Positions 18,585 through 27,762 of a stretch of 64,000 bases of DNA are shown here, piece by piece. The notes below the pieces were generated by a model. The model searched no databases. It was not told the origin of the DNA and saw only the letters and a program-made list of their open reading frames with translations. Positions within the stretch are counted from its first letter, which is position 1; the number at the start of each line of letters is the position of its first letter. The position numbers and the translations under genes were made by a program. The stretch lies in contig JADLBU010000083.1 in NCBI GenBank assembly GCA_020847535.1, positions 62,001 to 126,000 of the forward strand, in the 5' to 3' direction. This DNA comes from Phycisphaerales bacterium. GTDB lineage: Bacteria; Planctomycetota; Phycisphaerae; Phycisphaerales; UBA1924.

Positions 18585-20576
18585 ATGGGGAACATCATTC
18601 ATCGCTGTATCGTGCTGGCGGGCGCTTCCATGATCGCCTGGGGATGCGCTCGCCGGCCGGAGCCGGTCGCGATTTCTCTTGATGAAGGCCAGATCTCGCG
18701 TATCACGCAGGCTGTCCGCGGGAGTTCCGGGTTTCCCGCGCAAGGTCGATTCGTGAGCGTGGCGCGAGCGGAGCCCGACAAGTCAGCGCTGAAGGATGCT
18801 CCGGTGAAGGCGATTGCCATTGTGTACGCGCCTGAACTGCACGGGGTCCATGAACTGGTGGTCGATGTCGAGTCCGGGGAGGTCGGCCGCATGACGGCGA
18901 TCCCGGGAGCGCAGCCCCAGATCGCCGAGGGTGAGTTCGAGATCGCATCCGAGCTTGCCCGTGGCGATTCGCGCTGGCAGGAGGCGGTGCGGAAGCGCGG
19001 CATCACGGATTTCGAGCAGGTGCTTGTGGATGGCTGGGCGCCGGGGGAGCGGGCGCCCGGGGGGGTGCCCGATGGGACGCGCATGATGCGCATGCTCAGC
19101 TACGACACCGCGAACCTGCGGGATCCGATCAACCCGTACTCGCAGCCGATCGAGGGGGTCGAGGTGCTGGTAGATCTGGATCGCCGGCGCGTGGTTGATG
19201 TGATCGACCACGGGGTTGTTCCTAGGAAGGCCGATGCCAAGCATGCCCGGGCGGAAGCCGCGATCGCACTCAAGCCGCTGCGAACGGTTCAGCCTCAGGG
19301 GGCCAGCTTCCGGATCGATGGGGATGCCCTGGCGTGGGGGCACTGGCGGCTGCGCATCGAGTTTCATCCCCGGGATGGCCTGATCCTGCGGGATATCGGG
19401 TGGGCGGATGGTGGCGGGGATGGCGAGTCGGCCCGCGTGCGGCCGATCCTCGCGAGCGCTGCGCTCTCGGAGATGGTGGTTCCGTACGGGGATCCGGCGG
19501 GGTCATGGCGATGGCGCAGCGCGTTCGATTCGGGGGAGTACGGGCTGGGGAACTCGGCCCGCAGCCTGACGCCGGGGGTTGAGGTCCCCGAGCACGCCAC
19601 GGTGCTGGGTGCGTGCGTGGTCACCAGCGATGGAGAGCCAAAGCCGATCCCCGGGGCGGTGGGGATCTATGAGCGAGATGGAGGGCTGGGGTGGCTGCAT
19701 TACGACTATCTGAGCGAGCGAGTGGAGAGCGCGCGGGCGCGCGAGCTGTGCATCACGAGCATCGTCACGATCGGCAACTACGACTACGGCGTCACGTGGA
19801 TCCTGCGTGAGGATGGCTCGATCCAGGTGGATGCGATGCTGACGGGGATTCTGCTTCCCAAGGGGACAGCGGCGCAGGTGTGCTCGGCGTGTGAGGCGGC
19901 GGCGAGCGGAACGGGGGGAGTGGGGGGAGAGGGCGTTGGTGATGAGCGGTACGGGACGCTGATCGCGCCGGGCGTGGTAGCGCCCAATCACCAGCACTGG
20001 TTCAGCTTCCGGCTGGATTTCGATGTCGATGGGATTGGCAATAGCGTGCTGGAGATGAACACGCGCAGCGCCGGCGCCGGGCCTGAGAATCCCGCTGGCA
20101 ACGCCTTCATCATGAGCGAGTCGCTGCTCAAGACCGAGCGCGAGGCGAAGCGCAATCTCTCGGCCGCCGATCATCGCCTGTGGCGCATCGTCAATCCATC
20201 GGTGCGCAATGGGCTGGGCCATTTCTCGGGGTACGAGCTGGTCCCCGGAGGCAACGGGGTGCCGTACGCGACCGAGGGCTCACCGCTGCTGCACGATGCG
20301 GGGTTTGTCAAGCACCACGTGTGGATCACGCGGCAGAACCCGGCTGAGCTGCACGCGGCGGGTGACTATCCGAACCAGACGCGCGGCGGCGAGGGGCTGC
20401 CGGTGTGGGCGGGGGATGAGCCGATCGTGAATACCGATGTGGTCGTGTGGTACTGCTTTGCGGTTACGCACACTCCGCGGTCCGAGGAGTGGCCGGTGAT
20501 GTCCACGGAGCGGTCCGGGTTCCGGTTGCTTCCCAAGGGGTTCTTTGAGCGGAATCCGGCGTATCAGGCTCGATAG
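18585..20576 (+). CDS. Copper-containing primary amine oxidase, possible lipoprotein
   Basis: TIGNYDYGVTW contains the TPQ NYDY site; HQHWFSFRLDFDVDG; NTDVVVWYCFAVTHTPRSEEWPVMSTERSGFRLLPKGFFERNP. Confidence 0.9.
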   Translation: MGNIIHRCIVLAGASMIAWGCARRPEPVAISLDEGQISRITQAVRGSSGFPAQGRFVSVARAEPDKSALKDAPVKAIAIVYAPELHGVHELVVDVESGEVGRMTAIPGAQPQIAEGEFEIASELARGDSRWQEAVRKRGITDFEQVLVDGWAPGERAPGGVPDGTRMMRMLSYDTANLRDPINPYSQPIEGVEVLVDLDRRRVVDVIDHGVVPRKADAKHARAEAAIALKPLRTVQPQGASFRIDGDALAWGHWRLRIEFHPRDGLILRDIGWADGGGDGESARVRPILASAALSEMVVPYGDPAGSWRWRSAFDSGEYGLGNSARSLTPGVEVPEHATVLGACVVTSDGEPKPIPGAVGIYERDGGLGWLHYDYLSERVESARARELCITSIVTIGNYDYGVTWILREDGSIQVDAMLTGILLPKGTAAQVCSACEAAASGTGGVGGEGVGDERYGTLIAPGVVAPNHQHWFSFRLDFDVDGIGNSVLEMNTRSAGAGPENPAGNAFIMSESLLKTEREAKRNLSAADHRLWRIVNPSVRNGLGHFSGYELVPGGNGVPYATEGSPLLHDAGFVKHHVWITRQNPAELHAAGDYPNQTRGGEGLPVWAGDEPIVNTDVVVWYCFAVTHTPRSEEWPVMSTERSGFRLLPKGFFERNPAYQAR

Positions 20577-20587
20577 GCGGCTTTGGA

Positions 20588-22165
20588 GTGGTGATGGCGG
20601 CTGTGTTTGACGGGGAACTGGTCGCGGGCCTGCGTGAGGCATTCGCCCGCAGCGGGTATGGCCATGCGCGGGTGAGGGAGGTGCTGGGCGCAGCGGCGGG
20701 AGGACTGGTCGACCTGACCAGCGGGCCGCTGTCGCATTGGAAGACGCGCGGCGGTTCGCAGATCGAGTCGCTGGCGCGGTTGTTCATCATCGGAGCGGCG
20801 ATGCCGGTCGAGTCGGCGGCGGAGGCGCTGGCGCCCGTCACGGTGGAGATGGGAATCGATGCGGGGTTGCTGCGCGAGGCTGCTGCTGATGGTTGTGGGG
20901 GCGGTGTTGAGGCGGTGCTGGCGATCGTTCCGTTCGAGGATCTGGTGCTTGGCGCTGACTTTTCACGGCGATCCATGGGTGAGATCGCCCAGCACGCCGG
21001 CCATGTCATGGGCATGGGACGGAGCAGCGTTGCGCTGGGGCGTCTGGCGCTGGGAGAGTGGCTGACCGCGGCAGATGGTGGAGCACGCCGGTCCGGCGAT
21101 CATGGTCGGACTCTGGATCTCGGGTGCGGCTGCGGCTACCTGGGGTTGCGGGCAGCGCGTGCCGGGGCTTCGGTGGTCGGTGTCGATCTGAACCCGCGCG
21201 CGGTCGAGATATCGCGGTTCAACGCGCTGCTCAACGGGATACCGGATGCCGAGTTTCGGATCGGCAGTCTCTTCGAGCCGGTTCGCGGAGAGCGGTTCGA
21301 TCTCATTCTCTCCAACCCGCCCTTTGTGATCTCTCCCGAGTCGGAATCGATTTACCGGGATGCGGGCGCGACGCCGGGGTTTGCATCGGATACCGGCGGC
21401 GGGGCTCGGCGATTCGGGGATGAGTTCTGCCGCCGGCTTGCCGCCGAAGCACCCGATCATCTCTCCGACGGCGGCATGCTTGTCATGCTCCTGAACTGGT
21501 CTCACACACGAGACAACCCCTGGCGCGAGCGGCTCGCCGGCTGGGTTCCGGCGGGCATGCAGGGCTGGCTCATCCGCACCGACACCCAGTCGATCGGCGA
21601 ATACGCGTCGATGTGGATCCGGCACACGTTCTCGGGCGAGCCGGGATGGTGCGCGGAGCGCTTCTTTGAGCGATTCGATGCGTGGATCAGGTACTACCAG
21701 TCGCAGGGGATCGAGGAGATCTCGTATGGCGCGCTGGCGATCCGGCGGGGCTCCCCTGCGTTCACGATGATCGACGACATCGACTCGGCGGCGATCGATC
21801 GCGGGCTGGTGCCGCTGCGTGCGTGCATGGATGGGCGGGCGCTCGAGCGCTCGCTGCCGGATGATCGCGCGCTGCTTGAGCGACGTTGGGCGTTGGAGCC
21901 GGATGTGAGGGTTGCGCAGTTGTTGTCGCCGGATTCTGGGGGATGGCGAGCGGAGAGATCGCGCATCATCTGCGGAGGCCGGGAGATTGCCGAAGGCGCG
22001 GCATCGGTCGTGGATGTGGTGATGCGGGCGAGCGGGAATCAGTCGCTCGTGCGGCTTGTGGAGGATGCGGCGGGAATGCTCGGAGTGCCGCGCGAGAGGC
22101 TCGCGAGCGATGTGGCGGGGATTGCCAGGGCGATGGTGAGGGAAGGGGCGCTGCGGCCGCGGTAG
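20588..22165 (+). CDS. Class I SAM-dependent methyltransferase (HemK/RsmC-like)
   Basis: LDLGCGCGYLGLRAARAGASVVGVDLNPRAVE and LSNPPFVISPES (NPPF motif). Confidence 0.82.
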   Translation: MVMAAVFDGELVAGLREAFARSGYGHARVREVLGAAAGGLVDLTSGPLSHWKTRGGSQIESLARLFIIGAAMPVESAAEALAPVTVEMGIDAGLLREAAADGCGGGVEAVLAIVPFEDLVLGADFSRRSMGEIAQHAGHVMGMGRSSVALGRLALGEWLTAADGGARRSGDHGRTLDLGCGCGYLGLRAARAGASVVGVDLNPRAVEISRFNALLNGIPDAEFRIGSLFEPVRGERFDLILSNPPFVISPESESIYRDAGATPGFASDTGGGARRFGDEFCRRLAAEAPDHLSDGGMLVMLLNWSHTRDNPWRERLAGWVPAGMQGWLIRTDTQSIGEYASMWIRHTFSGEPGWCAERFFERFDAWIRYYQSQGIEEISYGALAIRRGSPAFTMIDDIDSAAIDRGLVPLRACMDGRALERSLPDDRALLERRWALEPDVRVAQLLSPDSGGWRAERSRIICGGREIAEGAASVVDVVMRASGNQSLVRLVEDAAGMLGVPRERLASDVAGIARAMVREGALRPR

Positions 22166-22197
22166 AGGGTTGTGAAGGTGGAGCAGGCCGCCGTCGC

Positions 22198-23544
22198 TCA
22201 ATCGACAGTGTTCATGAAGAGGCCCGTGGCGATCTTGGGATAGAAAAAAGTTGACTTCTGCGGCATCAGCTGGTTGGCACGGCTGACGGCCTTGACCGAT
22301 CCCAAGGGTGTCGGCCTTACGACGATCGCCAGCTGCGCAAAGCCGGTTCCGCCGCCCGCGCCGGTCTCCTTGCCACGGCCGATCTCGAGTACCTCATCCA
22401 CCGAGTGCGGGAAGGCCCACTTCACGGGCTGGCTGCCGTTGAGGACGGGCTCGCAGATCTCTTTCACGATCAAATGCTGGATCAGCGCGACATCGAGCTG
22501 CCGCCATTCCGGGGGCTTGCCGGGGAAGGCGGTCGCGAGCGGGTCGGGGGCCTTGAGCGCGGCGATGAAGCTGGTGTGGGTCTTGAAATCGATCAGGCCC
22601 AGGACGTTCTTGCCGCTGGCTGAGAGGGCGGCTTCGCTCATCGCCGTCTCGATCTCGTGCAACTGCGTCGGCCCTTCGGTGATGTCGAAGTAGCGGCGAG
22701 CGGTCTCGATGAAGCGGTCGATGCTGTAGCGGGCCATGCCACCCAGCACGCGATGCGTGGGGCCGATGACCAGGCCGGGATCCGACATGCCGACCAGGAC
22801 GATCATGCAGCGGCGGGCGGGATGGTCGGTCGGGACCGGACCCTGGGATTCGAGGTGACGGAGGTAGTTGAGGGCGGTGGTGTAGCGGTGGTGGCCATCG
22901 GCGATGAAGACATCCTCGCCCACGAGGGCGGCGGTGTAGGCGGCGATCGTCGCGGGGTTCTCGATGGTCCAGATTTCGTGCAGAACCTGGTCCTGCATGG
23001 TTGCGGTCATGTCGGGAGCGCGGCCGGCCATGATCGTGCGCAGGATCGCCACGGCAGCGCCCTGTTCATCGGCGTGCAGGCCGAAGATGGGGGAGAGCTG
23101 GGCCTTGGTGGCCTTCATCAGGGCGAAGCGGTCTTCCTTGGGGCCGGAGAAGGTCTCTTCGTGCGGGAGGATGCCGCCGCCGGAGCGGGGGCCGAAGGGG
23201 AGCGTTTCGACGGTGCAGGCCATTCCCAGGCGCTGATGGGATCTGCCGGCGAATTGGAAGGTTTGGCGATAGGCGAACATCGCCGGGGCGGAGCGCCGGG
23301 TCAGGGTCCCGGCCTGCTGCATGTCGCGGAAGCGATTGCCGGCGGCGCTGTAGGTCTCCGGGGGACCGAGTTCCTTGGCGGGAACGTGGGGGAGATCGAT
23401 GCCGACGATGTTGTGGGGGTCGTGGGCGAGCAGGCGGCTCTTGCCGGCCAGATCCAGGACATCGTACGGAGGGGCGATCAGGGAGCTGACATCCCCAGCG
23501 CCGTGTCGGTACTGCAGCGCTCGGAAGGGAAAGACGGCCGGCAT
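22198..23544 (-). CDS. DUF1015 family protein
   Basis: FPFRALQY...LIAPPYDVLD, HEETFSGPKEDRFALMKATKAQLSPIFGL, IADGHHRYTTAL. Confidence 0.88.
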   Translation of the reverse strand: MPAVFPFRALQYRHGAGDVSSLIAPPYDVLDLAGKSRLLAHDPHNIVGIDLPHVPAKELGPPETYSAAGNRFRDMQQAGTLTRRSAPAMFAYRQTFQFAGRSHQRLGMACTVETLPFGPRSGGGILPHEETFSGPKEDRFALMKATKAQLSPIFGLHADEQGAAVAILRTIMAGRAPDMTATMQDQVLHEIWTIENPATIAAYTAALVGEDVFIADGHHRYTTALNYLRHLESQGPVPTDHPARRCMIVLVGMSDPGLVIGPTHRVLGGMARYSIDRFIETARRYFDITEGPTQLHEIETAMSEAALSASGKNVLGLIDFKTHTSFIAALKAPDPLATAFPGKPPEWRQLDVALIQHLIVKEICEPVLNGSQPVKWAFPHSVDEVLEIGRGKETGAGGGTGFAQLAIVVRPTPLGSVKAVSRANQLMPQKSTFFYPKIATGLFMNTVD

Positions 23545-23657
23545 GGGCGAATCTCCTCGTGGGACGTGGGGGTGGGGAGTATAGATGAGCGGTGCGGGAT
23601 GCGTGCGTGGGCTGGAAAGGCCGCCAAAGGCGTGGGCCTTGCGACTATGCTTGGCGC

Positions 23658-24461
23658 GTGAAGCCACTTGCCATTGTCATCCGGGCCGCCGGGACCAATT
23701 GCGATGCGGAGATGTGCCGGGCGTTCGCGCTCGCGGGCGCCGAGCCTGAACTGGTGCATATCGATGCCCTTGCGCGGGATCCTGCGCGGCTCGCCAAGGT
23801 TCAGTTGATGGGGTTCCCCGGGGGGTTCAGCTACGGGGATGACATCGCATCGGGACGGATCCTGGCGATGCGGCTTGCGGAGGGGTTGTGGCCGGCGCTG
23901 CGTGAGGCGGCGGTTCGCGGGGTGCCGATGATCGGGGCGTGCAACGGGTTCCAGGTGATGGTGCAGGTGGGGCTGCTGCCGGGGCCGGCGAAGGGGCAGG
24001 AATGGCCCGCGGAGCGTCCGCGACAGACCGTGGCGCTCGCCGAGAACATCGCCGCTCGGTTTGTCGATCGCTGGGTGGGGGTCGTGCCCGAGGCCGGGTC
24101 GGTGTGCCTGTGGACCAAGGGGCTGACGGATGCGTTCGAGGCGCAGGATCGCACCGATGTGATGCAGCTTCCGGTGGCGCACGGAGAGGGACGGTTTACG
24201 GCCGAGTCGGCCGAGCACCTGGCGAGCCTGGAGCGCTCCGGGCAGATCGCCCTGCGGTATTCGGACAACTACAACGGCTCGGAGGGTGGGATCGCCGGGA
24301 TCTGCGATGCCACGGGCCGAATCTTCGCGCTGATGCCGCACCCCGAGCGATACCTGGACTGGATGCGTCACCCGTACTGGACGCGGCTGGATGAGCGGGT
24401 GAAGAAGCTGCCGACGCCGGGGATGATGATGTTTAGGAATGCGGTCGCGGCGGTGGCGTGA
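23658..24461 (+). CDS. purQ: Phosphoribosylformylglycinamidine synthase subunit I
   Basis: GTG start; VIRAAGTNCDAEM, MGFPGGFSYGDDIASGRI, IGACNGFQVM, FALMPHPERY. Confidence 0.93.
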   Translation: MKPLAIVIRAAGTNCDAEMCRAFALAGAEPELVHIDALARDPARLAKVQLMGFPGGFSYGDDIASGRILAMRLAEGLWPALREAAVRGVPMIGACNGFQVMVQVGLLPGPAKGQEWPAERPRQTVALAENIAARFVDRWVGVVPEAGSVCLWTKGLTDAFEAQDRTDVMQLPVAHGEGRFTAESAEHLASLERSGQIALRYSDNYNGSEGGIAGICDATGRIFALMPHPERYLDWMRHPYWTRLDERVKKLPTPGMMMFRNAVAAVA

Positions 24462-24539
24462 AGCAAATGGCCAAAGGGCCAGATTGTCAGAGGGCCAGAT
24501 TCAGGCGGCGTTGCGAACATCGCACCATTTGCGCCGCGG

Positions 24540-25547
24540 CTACTCGACCCGCGGATCGACCCACCTGTAGATGATGTCCGATGCCAGGTTGAACAGCACC
24601 AGCATGGTCGCGTAGATCATCACCACGCCGATGATCAGGAAGAGATCCTTGTTCTGGACCGCGCTGACGAAATGCTGGCCCAGGCCGGGGACCGAGAAGA
24701 TCCGCTCGACGATGAAGGAACCCGTGAGGGCCGCTGCGCTCGCCGGGCCAAGGAAGCTGACGACCGGGAGCAGGGCGTTGCGCAGGGCGTGGCGGAGGAT
24801 GACCGCCGATTCCGGTAGCCCCTTTGCCCGAGCGGTGCGGATGTAATCGGCCGAGAGCTGCTCGATCATGCCCATGCGGGTCAGGCGGGCGATGTAGGCG
24901 GCGGTGGGGAGGCTGAGGGTGAGCGCGGGAAGGACGAGTTCTCCGAGCCCTCGTGGGGGCCCGACGCGACCCCAGCCCAGCCAGACGGGAAAGACTAATA
25001 GCAGGACCGTGCCGATGACGAACGTGGGGAGGCTGACGCCCACGAGGGCGAGGCCGAGTGTGGACGAATCAAGGAGCGAACCGGGCTTCCAGGCGCCGGC
25101 GATCCCGGCGAGCAGGCCGATGACCAGGGCAATCAGGATTGAGAGCAGGCCCAGGCGTACGGAGACGAGGAGCGAGCCGGCGATGATCTCGTTGACGGTG
25201 CGATCCCGGTATTGGAGGGAGGGCCCGAGGTCGAAGATGCGGCGCGGGGGCGGGGTGAGGCCCGCATCGGTCAGCTGCTGATCACGTTTGTCGGCGTGCC
25301 CGTTGAGGGATTCGCGCAGGTATTTGCTCCCGGTCGCGTTGTCGAGATAGCTGATGTAGAAGCTCCCGAAGTTGTCGAGGTTGTACTGGCGTTTCATCGC
25401 CAATTCGACTTCGGGGGGAGGCCGGCGACCTTCGGGACGATCGAGCGGGTTGCCGGGGACGGCCCAAGTGAGCAGGAGCGTGAGGGTGTAGATCACCGCG
25501 AGGATGAGGGGGAGCTGAAGGAGTCTTCGGAGGATGAGTGCGAGCAT
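24540..25547 (-). CDS. ABC transporter permease, DppB/OppB-like
   Basis: MLALILRRLLQLPLILAVIYTLTLLLTWAVPGNP; LSADYIRTARAKGLPESAVILRHALRNALLPVVSFLG EAA-like loop. Confidence 0.9.
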   Translation of the reverse strand: MLALILRRLLQLPLILAVIYTLTLLLTWAVPGNPLDRPEGRRPPPEVELAMKRQYNLDNFGSFYISYLDNATGSKYLRESLNGHADKRDQQLTDAGLTPPPRRIFDLGPSLQYRDRTVNEIIAGSLLVSVRLGLLSILIALVIGLLAGIAGAWKPGSLLDSSTLGLALVGVSLPTFVIGTVLLLVFPVWLGWGRVGPPRGLGELVLPALTLSLPTAAYIARLTRMGMIEQLSADYIRTARAKGLPESAVILRHALRNALLPVVSFLGPASAAALTGSFIVERIFSVPGLGQHFVSAVQNKDLFLIIGVVMIYATMLVLFNLASDIIYRWVDPRVE

Positions 25548-25579
25548 CGGTTCGCGAAAGGGTCAGAGAGACAGAAGGC

Positions 25580-25704
25580 AAGACTCACCACAGAGGACAC
25601 AGAGAAGAGAATACGAGGAGGAGTGCCGACAGTTCCTTCATCGACTTGTCTCTCTTACACTTCATTCTGATCTCTGTGTTCTCTGTGCCTCTGTGGTGAG
25701 ACTT
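25580..25704. repeat. Inverted-repeat intergenic element with CACCACAGAGG-type arms
   Basis: gactcaccacagagg.acacagaga at ~25582-25607 versus the reverse complement of ctctgtgttctctgtgcctctgtggtgagac at ~25672-25702. Confidence 0.65.
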
Positions 25705-25739
25705 CTTTGATTGCCGAGTATGCGACGCGTCCGAGGGGA

Positions 25740-26399
25740 TTAGAGATTGCGTAGAGCATCGAGGGTGATGTCGGCGATCGTCGGGAAGATGCGTGTCGGT
25801 GCAGCAGGGCGGAGCTCCTCGGCGGTAAAGCTGTGGGTGACGGCGACGACCTTGTACCCGGCATCGAGCGCGGACCGGATGCCGAATGTGGTGTCTTCGA
25901 TCGCGAGCAGGTGCGCGGGATCGATGCTCAGTCGCCGGGCGGTCGTGAGGTAGCAGGCCGGGTCGGGCTTGCTGCGCGGGACATCATCGGCTGTCACGAT
26001 GACCTTGAATTGCCTGGTGACTCCCATCGCTTCGAGGATGGGGTCAATCTCGTGGCGGCGAGCCCCGGAGCAGATTGCGATCGGCAACTGGCGTGCGGCG
26101 GTGGTGATGAGATCAACGACGCCGGGGAAGGGGGCGACCAGGCCATCCTTGACGACGGTCATGAAGGCATCGCGCTTGCGGGCGTTGAAGCCCTCGATCT
26201 GGGCGGGCGTCAGGGTTCGGTGATGGTCGGAGGCGAGCGTGGTGAGGAAATCGCGGTCGTCAAAGCCGATGTATCGGCTCGCGTAGTCATCGTGCGAGAA
26301 GTCCAGGCCCAGATCCAGCGCGGCCAGCCGCAGGGCGGCCTCGTGCATGGGTTCGGAGTTGACGATGACGCCGTCGAAATCGAAGACGAGGCCTTGCAT
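25740..26399 (-). CDS. HAD-superfamily hydrolase, beta-phosphoglucomutase-like
   Basis: MQGLVFDFDGVIVNSEPMHEAA, PIAICSGARRHEI, VPRSKPDPACYLTTARRL, LAIEDTTFGIRSALDAGYKVVAV. Confidence 0.9.
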   Translation of the reverse strand: MQGLVFDFDGVIVNSEPMHEAALRLAALDLGLDFSHDDYASRYIGFDDRDFLTTLASDHHRTLTPAQIEGFNARKRDAFMTVVKDGLVAPFPGVVDLITTAARQLPIAICSGARRHEIDPILEAMGVTRQFKVIVTADDVPRSKPDPACYLTTARRLSIDPAHLLAIEDTTFGIRSALDAGYKVVAVTHSFTAEELRPAAPTRIFPTIADITLDALRNL

Positions 26400-26467
26400 C
26401 GGCAGAGCGTAGATGGGAAGAGGGCAGTGGGGGGTTGGGAGTGGGGGGTGGCAGGACAAGATGAGAG

Positions 26468-26845
26468 CTATCGCTGGCAGGAGGCGCAGCGGCCGTAGAG
26501 GATCACTTCGTGGTCTTCGAGGGCAAAGCCGCGGGGGACGAGGATCCCCAGGTCGGGCGGACAGCCCTCTACCTCGTAGACCTTCTTGCATGTCCGGCAG
26601 TGGAAGTGATGGTGGTGGTGCTTGCCGGCGATCTCGTATCGCGGAGGCTCCCCGGGCAATTCAACCTCGACCAGTTCACCGGCCTCGACCATGGCGCGGA
26701 TGGAGCGATAGACGGTTGCCATTCCCAGGCCGCGGGCGCGGGGCTTGGCGAGCGTCAAGATCTCGCTGGGGCTCAGCGGTCGGCCGGCGGTGGTGAACGC
26801 CTCCCGGATCGCCTGACGCTGGCGTGTCTGTCGCTCCATGCGCAT
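26468..26845 (-). CDS. Fur-family transcriptional regulator
   Basis: RQTRQRQAIREAFTTAGRPLSPSEIL, GLGMATVYRSIRAMVEAGEL, GKHHHHHFHCRTC, C-terminal CASC. Confidence 0.88.
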   Translation of the reverse strand: MRMERQTRQRQAIREAFTTAGRPLSPSEILTLAKPRARGLGMATVYRSIRAMVEAGELVEVELPGEPPRYEIAGKHHHHHFHCRTCKKVYEVEGCPPDLGILVPRGFALEDHEVILYGRCASCQR

Positions 26846-26910
26846 GGACGGTAGTGGGCTGCGTGTGCGAACGAAATTGGCCGGAGCGAACGAACCGGTC
26901 GGCGCGCATG

Positions 26911-26945
26911 AAAAAGGCCGGAGCGCCCTTTGGGGCGGTCCGGCC
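26911..26945 (-). terminator. Rho-independent terminator for the minus-strand kinase/regulator operon
   Basis: Minus strand GGCCGGACCGCCCC-aaa-GGGCGCTCCGGCC followed by TTTTT. Confidence 0.75.
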
Positions 26946-27105
26946 ATCACGAGGAGGAGAGGAGGCTTGTTGATGCCGCGCGATGCCTGCGCAGTGGATG
27001 GCTGTTATAGCCGAAACGGGGCAACATGCACCGCAAATGCGCGGTAATGCACCGGAGGTAATCCCCCCATTTGTACTTTGCGCAGCTGTTTCAAAGCATC
27101 GCCTA

Positions 27106-27762
27106 TCAGGGCTCGGCGAGGCCTTCGCGGATGGCGAACCGCGCGAGCTCGACGCGATCGTGGATGTCCAGCTTGGCCATGAGGCTGGTGCTGTGGTTGT
27201 CCACAGTCTTGACCGAGAGGTGCATGACGTTTGCGATTTCTTTCTTCGACATGCCCCTGGCGATGTAGCGCAGGACTTCAAGCTCTCGCTGGGTAAGGGT
27301 TTGCGCGCGGGTCGTGGGCCCCTCTGCCAGGCGGACTCCGCCGGCATCGATGACCATGCGGCTCTGGACCTCGGGTGAGAAGAAGATCCCGCCGGCGGCG
27401 GTGGTGCGGATGGCATCGGCGATCTTCTGGGGCGGTTCGCCCTTGGTGAGGAACGCCGAGGCGCCGCAGCGGAGCGCCTCATCAATGTAACGATCGTGCA
27501 GGAAAGCACTTAGGAAGATGATCTTGGTGTCGGGTAGGCGAGAGCGGATGGTGCGGGCGGCATCGAAGCAGGAGAGGCCTGGCATGTCGATGTCGAGAAC
27601 GACCACCTGCGGCGCCAGGCGGATGCACTCATTGACCGCCTGATCGGCATCGGATGCCTGCGCGACGACCTGAATATCGGTCGAGGATCGCAGCCATTCG
27701 GCGAGCGTTGAGCGGACCAAGGCGTGGTCGTCGGCGAGGATGACTCGGATGGGTGTGCTCAT
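27106..27762 (-). CDS. NarL/FixJ-type response regulator with LuxR HTH
   Basis: ILADDHALVRSTL, VVVLDIDMPG receiver; LTQRELEVLRYIARGMSKKEIANVMHLSVKTVDNH. Confidence 0.94.
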   Translation of the reverse strand: MSTPIRVILADDHALVRSTLAEWLRSSTDIQVVAQASDADQAVNECIRLAPQVVVLDIDMPGLSCFDAARTIRSRLPDTKIIFLSAFLHDRYIDEALRCGASAFLTKGEPPQKIADAIRTTAAGGIFFSPEVQSRMVIDAGGVRLAEGPTTRAQTLTQRELEVLRYIARGMSKKEIANVMHLSVKTVDNHSTSLMAKLDIHDRVELARFAIREGLAEP

